Shown: positions 55,901 to 64,000 of the stretch, piece by piece
How the letters are laid out: each line of letters opens with the position of its first letter
Position numbering within the stretch: position 1 is the first letter of the stretch
NCBI GenBank assembly: GCA_032173965.1
Contig: CM063292.1
Location: 4,540,001 to 4,604,000, forward strand
DNA length: 64,000 nt
DNA from: Sitta carolinensis
Lineage: Eukaryota > Chordata > Aves > Passeriformes > Sittidae
Reading direction: 5' to 3'
Notes under the pieces: model-generated
Told to the model about the DNA's origin: nothing
Seen by the model: only the letters and a program-made list of their open reading frames with translations
The model's database searches: none
Translations under genes and position numbers: made by a program

Positions 55901-58900
55901 TGCCGAGCTTTTCCCTTCCCTTCCTTTCCTGCCAGCACCTGGCTCGGCTCAGCCACAGCTCAGAGCTGGCAGATCACAGACCCCAGAGCCTGAGTGCCAG
56001 TTCTGTTTCACATGACAGATGTTTCTCTTCTAGACACATTGCTCCTTTTTGGTTTTTTTTTCTGAAATAACAACTTGACCAAAACCCAACCCCCCAGCTT
56101 CTAAAATCAAAGCTAGAGCTGTACCTCTGAGTGCAGACAGGCAAGGGGAGTCCCTGGTGGGGTCACACAGGGCTGGCCATGGTCACACGTGGAGGGATGC
56201 AGTGGCATCGTGTGACACAATCCATCACTGGAGCCTTTAGGCCTGCACTCTATTGCCACTTCCAACACCAACAAACACATTGCTGTTTAATCACTGGGGT
56301 CTGCCTTAAAATGAGCTAGAAAGGAGCATTATCCATCAGCTTCCATGGGATCTGGATTATACTTTTTCACTGGAGATGAATTCATGGCAGGACAGAGCAG
56401 GACAGAGCCCTTGGCCACCAACCAGCCTGCCAGCACATGCTGTCAGGACTGCTGTGGGGACACTGCTCAGGGTGCTCACACTTGGCCAGCTATGGCATGC
56501 CTTCAGCTCAGCACAGCACTGAAATCAGGACTTCATTCAGACCCAAACCTTTTGCCAATTATTTTTCATCACATCACTCACTGCTCGTTAGCCCTGGGCT
56601 CACCCTGGTGACTAATGAATGCTCTTGTCTGAATTCAGTGCATTTCTAGAGTCTAACCAAACTTCAGCAGAAGCTTCCCATTTGTACTAATGAAGAGGAG
56701 GGAAAACGTGATGGTGGGGGAGGATAAACACTGTTGTCATGTCATGAATTTCCCTAATTCTCCTTGGGGTGGTCTCTGACGCTGTGGATACTCAAAGGAT
56801 TTTAACCTGCATCACAGAAAAAAAAAAAAAACTAGACCCAACCCATGCTGTGCTGGCATAACCTCCCAGCAAAGGAGTGGCCATGCAGGGGTTTGTTTCA
56901 TGCTGCATTTTAGGACATGGAGGAATGGAAAATAACCCATCCACCTGCTCCTCCACAGCCACCCCTCCAGCCACTTGCTGCCTTGAGGCCACAGCACACC
57001 ATGTCCCAGGAAAGGAAGGGTCCCCATTCCAGGCTGGGCTCCCTGAGCACGGTGTCAGCCCAAACCAGACCCCAAAACACAAAGCAACTTCACTCAGGAG
57101 CTGCAGGAAGCCAAGAGCTCTGTTTGGCCACCGTGAAGACGCTGGAGCCCGTCGATGGCCAGCAGGTGCCTGGTGGTGTGGCAGTGGAGTCACAGAGCCA
57201 CCATGTCCCTGTGTCCCTGCTGATGGGGGTTCTCCCTCATCACTCCCAGGATGAGCTGGCACGGCTGTGGGGCAAAAAATGGACAATTTCACTAACTTCC
57301 ACCTGGGACAGGGAGCAGGGTGCAGTTCAGAGCCCCTGGGCAGCAGGGCAGGGAGAGGAAGAGGAGGAGGAAGGCCCAGGACCGCAGTGGCTGCTGCTGG
57401 AGCTCGGGCGGGTTTCCTTGGCAGCCGCAAGCTCAGGGCACTCACCATACCTAAGTGAAGATTTTGTTGCCATGGAAACATTGATGTCATCAGCTCTGCA
57501 GCAGCCTCAACCTCAACTGCAACTTTTTTCTCTTTTTCTTCCCCCCTTGGTTTGGGGTTTTTATTTATTTATTTGAGAGTTTCTCACAGGAGATGACCCT
57601 GGCACTGGGCCTGCCAAAACAGCCTGGGATGTCCACCAGCCCAGACCCTCCTCACCTCATCTGGGCATACTGGGGAGCCCCTCACTGGTAGCAGAGGGAT
57701 GGGGCTGCATTTTGGAAACACCCATCAGGACCGTGCTCTGGCCTCTGTGCACTGACCCATTTTCCCTGTCCTCATAAATCAACTGCATTTCCAAGGAAGG
57801 TGGTTTGGAAGCTCCCAAAATAGAAGGAGGTGACCTGGGCAGAGGCTTGGCACTCTGAGGTCCTGCAGCTCTCACTGTGCACAACACAAGCTCAGTGTCA
57901 CAGGCACCATGGCAGAGCCACCAGCACTCCCTCTCCTGCCAGGAGGAGCTGGACAGGCTCCCCAGAGGGAATTCCACGGCTCCAGGAGGATGTGAGCCTG
58001 TGTGAGCATCCGATGGCCACACTCGGCTCTGGCTGCGCGGTGCAGCCCTGCCCTCGGTGCTCAGGGAGGTTCCCTGAGCTCCAAACCAAAAATCCCTCTG
58101 ACAGTGACACCAGCACATTTTCTGAAGAAAAGAGTTGTGAAGGAGCAGGACCTGGCATCTTTACCAGGCTTGAGCAAGGAGACTCAGCCCTCTGCCAGCC
58201 TCAGTGCCAGGGATGGATTCCATCCCGTTAGCCAAATCCACGATTCCCCCAGAGCCTCCTTTAACTTATCAGTTAATAGTGGACTGTTGCAGAAGTCTGG
58301 GTCAGATTGTTCCAGCCAAAAATACTCTACTGGGTTCACTGCAATGTTAAAACAAGAATTTCACCTCAGTGAGGGCAGGAGCAATGCTGTGTCTGAGCTC
58401 AGCTGTCCCTGCTGCCCTGCACACAGCCCTTCCCCTGACTCACAGGCAGGTTTGTTTCAGCTGATTTTTATAAAGGTTTGATTAATTTTTTTGTTGCTAC
58501 AATGGACAAATCCTGCTCCTACATTAGGCCATTGTGCAGAGGAGAATCTCTTTTCCTTACCATGAAGGGGATCTTGATGGGTCCCACCCAGGCACGGGGG
58601 CACAGGGATGCTCCCCAGCCCTGCCACAGCTCAGCCCATCTGTCTGGAGGGAACTACATGGAAGGGAGACAGCTGGAAAAACAGAATCAGAGAACAACAT
58701 GAAACCCTAGTCAATAGAGAGGTTTACAATACTTTTTCATAAACAACAATCAACCACAGATTGTGTGCTTCTAACATTATGGACCAAACTGAAATTTGAA
58801 GTGCTCCTGATGAATGTGTTCTTGCAACCTCCAGGGATTACACTCTGCCCCTCTGCAGCAGTAAATAACCAAACTTAGCCCCAAGATCAGAAAGCACCTG

Positions 58901-59595
58901 GCAAATGAGTCACTAACATTAATTATCCTTAATGTCATGATAATAGGTAAAATATAGAAAGTATCCCCAAGCCAAGGTTTCAGTATTTCAATATAAGGCA
59001 CAGTGCATACCAAAGACAGCAGCAACACTTCTATTAAAGTGAGACAGTGGGTCTCTGACCTCGTGTTCAAAGCAAACCTCTTTTTAAAAGAACTTTTTTG
59101 TAATTTAATGTAAAGGCAGCATTAATTCATAGCAAAGGCTTATTTAAAAATGGGAGATTCTGGGTGGGAGAGTCTGCTATGATTTAAAAGTATCTCAGTA
59201 TCTACTGTGAACAACTCAACTTCAAATGTATGCTGCATAAGAATTAAAGGATTAATGTTTTGATATCCTATCCCAGCTGGAAGAAAAATTAACAAGAAAC
59301 TGGTTACTATATCAACTGCCAGATCTGTGAAGCAAACTGGTGAATTTAGGTGCTGAGACCAATTTAATTGTCTGAACACAAACTGGGAGTCCTGCTCTAC
59401 ACAGAGCTCTGTTTGGATCTTTGTAGAGGTTGGTAGGAAAAAGAATCAACAAGGTTCATCCATGGCCAGCAGATCTGTGAGGTTTGGGTATGTATTTATC
59501 TAAAATCTGATAGGACCTACTGGAAAATTACAAAGGAATTACAGTACTTGTTCTAGCTGGTGAAAAAGCATGAAAATGAGATTACCTGAAAAAGG

Positions 59596-59618
59596 AAAAA
59601 AAAAAAAAAAAAAAAAAA
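59596..59618. repeat. Poly(A) tract, 23 bp
   Basis: Uninterrupted A-run; simple sequence. Confidence 0.9.
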
Positions 59619-61041
59619 GCAGGTATCAGGCTAGCAGGAAAGATACCTGCATGTTTGATATTACTGGCAAAAAGGACATTCCAAGATCTGTTACTAATAA
59701 AAATGGCTACTCTCAAATACTTACTTAAGCTTTTCCCCTGTCAATAGAAGAGAAAATGGAAAAAAAAATGCTTTGTAACATCTACTTAAAAGAAGTATTT
59801 TGATATGTGAACTCCATTTAGCTGGAAAAAATCATTATAAATTCAAGAGGCAGCAATGTTCCTTGAGTGATGTGTTCTAATGGGCACAGCTGGCCAGTGT
59901 TACAGGGGCTGGGAGAGGTCAGCACTGCCCTCAGCAGCACTTACTGCCCTACTGCTTACACATGTCTGTAAAGTTGCAAGGATTAAAGACCCTCAAGAGG
60001 AGGGCTCTGCTGTTCCCAGCATCAGGGCAGTGGAAATCCCAAAGAAGGGAACAGGCCCAGCTGCTGTTTTCCAGAGCCAGCAGTCCTGGGGGGAGCTGGC
60101 ATCCCTGCTTTGCTTTTACCTCATTACTATTTGATTCCTATACTGCATTTAGGGATTGCTAGTCCAGAGCCCACTTTATTCCCAAGAGGACTTCACCTGA
60201 ACAGAGGCTCGATGCTCTCTGGGGAGCATAAGGAGTATCAGAGACCCTTCCTGTGCTCGGTGCTGGGGGATGGAGCCTCTCCAGGCCTTGGGGACCAGGC
60301 CAGGTCACAGCCCAAGGACAAGGGACCCTGAGCAAGCTCAGATCACCCCAGGGACACTGCACCACCCCACACCACCCCTGAGATCCCTCAGGCAGCGTTA
60401 GGCAAGCAGCTTCAGGTCCCCAGGGATGGGACTTGTGGATAACCTGGCTTCCCATGAACAAGACATACCAAGCTCTTACCTGGTAAAAATCCCCCCAGCC
60501 AATGCCTCAGGCCAGCAGCTCCTTCAGCACTCCCTTACAAGGAAATCCATGCTGAACTCTCAGGATTTTAGGTATATACTTCATTCAAATAAGCTGAGCC
60601 CACACAGCTGAGAAACTGGAGGCAAAGGTACTTTGTGAGATTCATCTCTGTTTGGTCTTCTGAAACTCAAAAGGTAGCTGTGAGCAGTGGAGGCAGCAGT
60701 AGGAAGGCAGGACAGCCACAGGGTTTTAATGAGGACAGGAAATTGCTCCTGAAGCTCGGCAGTGCTGTCTCTTTGGACTCACACCAGAGCCACTGCACGA
60801 GTTGGGGTTGAAAGCAGAGAGCTGCGGGTTTGACAAGCCCCTGGCATTCCCAGTCCCCGGGAAGACGGGCTGCAGTCACCTCCCAAATGGAACCAGGCAG
60901 CTTTTGAACAGCTCCATTAGCAGCAAGCAGCAGCTGGGCACAGGCAGAAAGGCATCATTATCCAGGGGAAAGCAGCAGCCAGCTGCAAGGCCCCGTGCTC
61001 TGGTACAGAAAGCTCAGGAAAACTGGAGTGCAAGCTCAGAC

Positions 61042-61080
61042 ACAGCATCTCTGTTACAGCATCTCTGTTACAGCATGTCT
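61042..61080. repeat. 14-bp tandem repeat, 2.8 copies
   Basis: ACAGCATCTCTGTT is repeated at 61042-61055 and 61056-61069, with a third partial, mutated copy (ACAGCATGTCT). Confidence 0.9.
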
Positions 61081-62589
61081 AATCCCCACCTTCTGTAACC
61101 AACAGGAGAATCCTCCCTTGGACCCAATCCTGAGAGCCTCACAATGCTGCCCTGGAATGGCCACAGGCCTGGGACCAAAGGCAGCTGCCCTGCCCAGTGA
61201 TGACTCCAGCCAGGTGAGACAGAGCCCGAGCACCATTTCACTGAACTCCACACTGACCACCTCCAGTCTCACTCTTTGTTCAGCCTGCTGCCATGGCAGG
61301 GGGAGACTCTGCTGTCTCAGCAGTCAGGAGCAGGAGGAAGCAGGAAGGAGCAGTTTCTTGGAGGCTGCTGCAGAAGGCAGGGCTGGGGCAGGTGTTGAAG
61401 GGGATCTCACTGCCTGTTCCCTGCTCACTCCAAGTCACCCGTGCAGAATCTCAGCAAAGCTCTGTGGATGTCCAGGCTTCTCCCACTGCTGATCATCCAG
61501 ATGAGGTTGCAGAATCCAAACACTGTCACCAGTTCCCCCAAAGGCAGAGCCTGGGGAGCTCAGGGAGGGGTCACTGTCCACAGCAGGAAGAGAAGCTGTA
61601 TCCAACATATGCCTTCATCTCACCAAGGCCTAAAGCTCTCCTTCCTTGGGTGATTTCTCAGTCCCTCACACAAGATCCCAGGAATACTTCTGATTCTTCT
61701 GGGTCCAGAAAGGTTTTATGAAGTTCTTGCTGTTGCCAAGGCAGGACAGTCCATACACAGTGGTCACTGCTCAAGGTGAGACACCCAAAAAGCCCAACAG
61801 ACTCAGCTACAGCAGTCTGGTTTCAGTGAAGGAAAAAAAAATAAAGGTAGGTTTTTCTCTCTATCAAGGGCCATCTGTGAGCACTTCTTAGCTTGGTTGG
61901 AAGCACAGTACAAACCCTCGTGTTTCTCCATGTCCTGAAGTCTCTTTTGTGCAACAGAACAGAAATAGAGATAAAAGTGAGAGTAACGGAGCCAGGTAAC
62001 ACAGGTGATGTAGGCAGCTCTCAGAACACCTGCAGGAATTGGTTTCAAGTAGGGACCATTTGTTTGCAAGCTGAAGTTCAGGAGCTGTGCAGACAATGGA
62101 GGCAGAGTAGTGGAGCTCCAGCTGGGTCTCCTGCTGGCATCCAGCCCACACCCTGCAGGGCTTCCTCAAGGACAGCAGGAGAACACAAACACAGCACACC
62201 CCAGCTTTTGGAGGCTGCCCTAAAATACACCTTAATGTACAGAAACCCCTCTCGGGCCTGGAGGTGCCCCAGTGCTTCCCTCATTGCCTGCATCAGGCAA
62301 ACAGTGCAAGAAACCCCCTCACCAATGGAACTCTTTGATGGCCACTGCAAGGACTCCTCCAGCCTTTCCAGGACTGGGGACAGTACAGAAAACAGGCGTG
62401 GGGAGGGATGCAGGAACAGGACACGGAGCTCAGCTCTCCTGCTCCTTCTCAGTGGTGGTTCCCTGAGCCTGGGGAGCCCTGGCTGCCTGCTGGTGCCCCT
62501 GGCTCTGGAGTCTGCACCTCCCACAGCATCCCCACAGCACTGGCCACAGCCAAAGCATCCTTCAAAGAAAACACAAAGCACGCAGCTAA

Positions 62590-64000
62590 AAGATATTCAC
62601 TTACAGTTTATTTTTGCCTGAAATTATTTCACATCTCTTTTTACACAGCTACAGAACAGTAGTAGTAAACCATTGGTAAAAGCAACAGTGCTAAGGAAAA
62701 TGTTGGCATATTTTTTTTTCTTTTTTTTTCTTCTTCTTTCCCATACTGCATCTTCATACAGTCTGGGATTTGAAGGGGATGGGGGGAAAACCTGACACAC
62801 TACATGAGTTAAGACTCAATTTCTGTTTCATCATTTAAAAAAAAAAAAAAAAAGAAGAGAAAAACAACATCATTTGGGATGGGGTTGTCTACATAGCAAC
62901 AAACTTTTAAAAAAGAAAACAACAAAAAAACCTGAACAAAAAGCTTGGCTTTCCATTGAATAAGATTAAATATATATATATTTATATAAAAAATTACATT
63001 GGCTGTATGTGAAACCTTGAGGTGCTGAAGAATAAAATAAAAGTGTTAAACAGAGGAAAAAACTTTTTTGTTTTGTTTTTGTTTGTATTTTTTTAAATAA
63101 GCAGCTCTGTACAATGAAGGCTCATTATGAAAAAAAAAAAAAAAGTCAACAGCATAGTTATAAAAGAAACCACAATTTTTAAAAAATCATCTTCTAAGCG
63201 ACTGTGGAATTTGAAAAATGTAGCAGTCACATTTACAGACAGGTCAGAGCTATCGGATCAGCAACACCGCGATTTCCTCAGTCCCCCCAGAGGAACATGC
63301 AGAACAATGCGTGCACAGAACAGGGCAGGGAGGGGGGCACGGGACAGGGGAGGGAATGAGGGAGGGGGAAAAATAAAACCCGAAAAAGCTGATGCACAAA
63401 GTGGAGGGAGAGCTTTTTTTTTCTCTTTTTGAAATATCGGACGTAAACAGAAAAACAACGGAGGCAACTTGTAAAATCTACAGTTTGCAAACACCCCACA
63501 GGTAAATAAACATCTTGTCCCCGTCTCCCGTGTTTAAACCTGACATGGCTTTAAAGACTAAAGAAAGTTTTCAGACATTGGAAGGAATTGTGACTTTTAT
63601 TAATCCCTGCATCCCCTCCCCCAATGACCACGCCCCCCTTGATAAAGATTTTCCTTCCTATTTGATAACATTTGAGGCATTTTGAAATCAAAAACACAAC
63701 GCGATGAATGTTGACAAAGAGGGAGTATAATACAATTTGCATTACTAAAAGGCAATTCTTCAAGGAGGACATTTCCTTAAAAAAAATAATAATAACAACA
63801 AGACAGCAAACTAGTTTATACAGTACTATACGCAAAAAAAAGGGTAAAAGAATTAATAATTCATAAATAAAAGACAGGTCCCAGACCCGTTATTTGTGAA
63901 CCATTTTCTTAAATAGGTGCATTATGTAAATCTTATGTACAACAAAATTACTTTGCATAACAACTGCAAGGACATGGGGGAGGTGAAAATCATATTGGTT
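62590..64000 (-). other. CMIP: Terminal 3' UTR, probably CMIP (partial)
   Basis: On the minus strand this 1.4-kb block has the look of a long vertebrate 3' UTR. It is AU-rich with many T- and A-runs, a pyrimidine/CCCTCC-rich segment, no sustained open frame, and a final AATAAA. CMIP lies immediately upstream of PLCG2 in the same orientation in mammals, so the CMIP 3' end is expected exactly here. No CMIP coding sequence is inside the window, so the assignment rests on synteny and general character. CMIP encodes a c-Maf-interacting adaptor protein. Confidence 0.55.
62607..62612 (-). terminator. CMIP: Polyadenylation signal AATAAA of the minus-strand 3' UTR
   Basis: TTTATT on the + strand reads AATAAA on the minus strand, within GGCAAAAATAAACTGTAAG. 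Cleavage would be expected 15-25 bases further, near 62585-62592. The sequence character changes to the left of it. Confidence 0.55.

Larger units (their letters stand above)
47000..62580. other. Intergenic between the CMIP-like 3' end and the CR1 fragment
   Basis: AT-rich and GC-rich blocks alternate, with GC-rich stretches at about 52690-53160, 54500-54960 and 56900-58250. Open frames of up to 242 codons occur mainly in the GC-rich blocks and overlap on opposite strands, which argues against coding. A 23-bp A-run (59596-59618) and a 14-bp tandem repeat (61042-61080) are present. No gene is recognised. Confidence 0.5.

Noticed and set aside
56792..57576. 232-codon minus and 219-codon plus overlapping open frames
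   Set aside because: A GC-rich, stop-poor block with mutually overlapping frames, no splice context and no domain.
58777..59379. Two adjacent hydrophobic minus-strand open frames (97 and 79 codons)
   Set aside because: AT-rich DNA commonly yields Leu/Ile/Phe-rich peptides. There is no family match and no consistent splice phase.

Overview
This is vertebrate nuclear DNA, most likely from a bird. The evidence is a multi-exon gene with GT-AG introns, CR1 LINE fragments, a probable solo LTR and one compact CpG island. There is no sign of bacterial organisation, CRISPR or operons. I did not find a previously undescribed system. The window is essentially one well-resolved gene start, a conserved-type 3' UTR at the right edge, and a largely uninformative intergenic stretch between them.

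Positions 1-33,500 hold the 5' half of PLCG2 (phospholipase C gamma 2) on the minus strand. I assembled fifteen exons (numbered 2-16) by eye. They join into an uninterrupted frame of 519 codons running from the initiator ATG at 29489 to the donor at 165. This part contains the N-terminal PH domain, the EF-hand region, the complete catalytic X-box and the start of the split PH domain. The SH2, SH3, Y-box and C2 parts lie beyond position 1. A CpG island at about 32,690-33,480, with a good splice donor at 33090, is the likely promoter and non-coding exon 1.

Positions 33,500-62,590 are intergenic between PLCG2 and its upstream neighbour. They hold an unexplained minus-strand open frame just upstream of the CpG island, a 16-bp minisatellite, a CR1 fragment, a long poly(A) tract and several GC-rich patches. 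I recognise no coding gene there.

Positions 62,590-64,000 look like the terminal 3' UTR of a minus-strand gene with an AATAAA signal. By the conserved order CMIP-PLCG2 this should be CMIP. PLCG2 and CMIP therefore lie head-to-tail on the same strand, about 29 kb apart. Exon coordinates were checked by codon counting; the CpG-island exon, LTR and CR1 limits are approximate.
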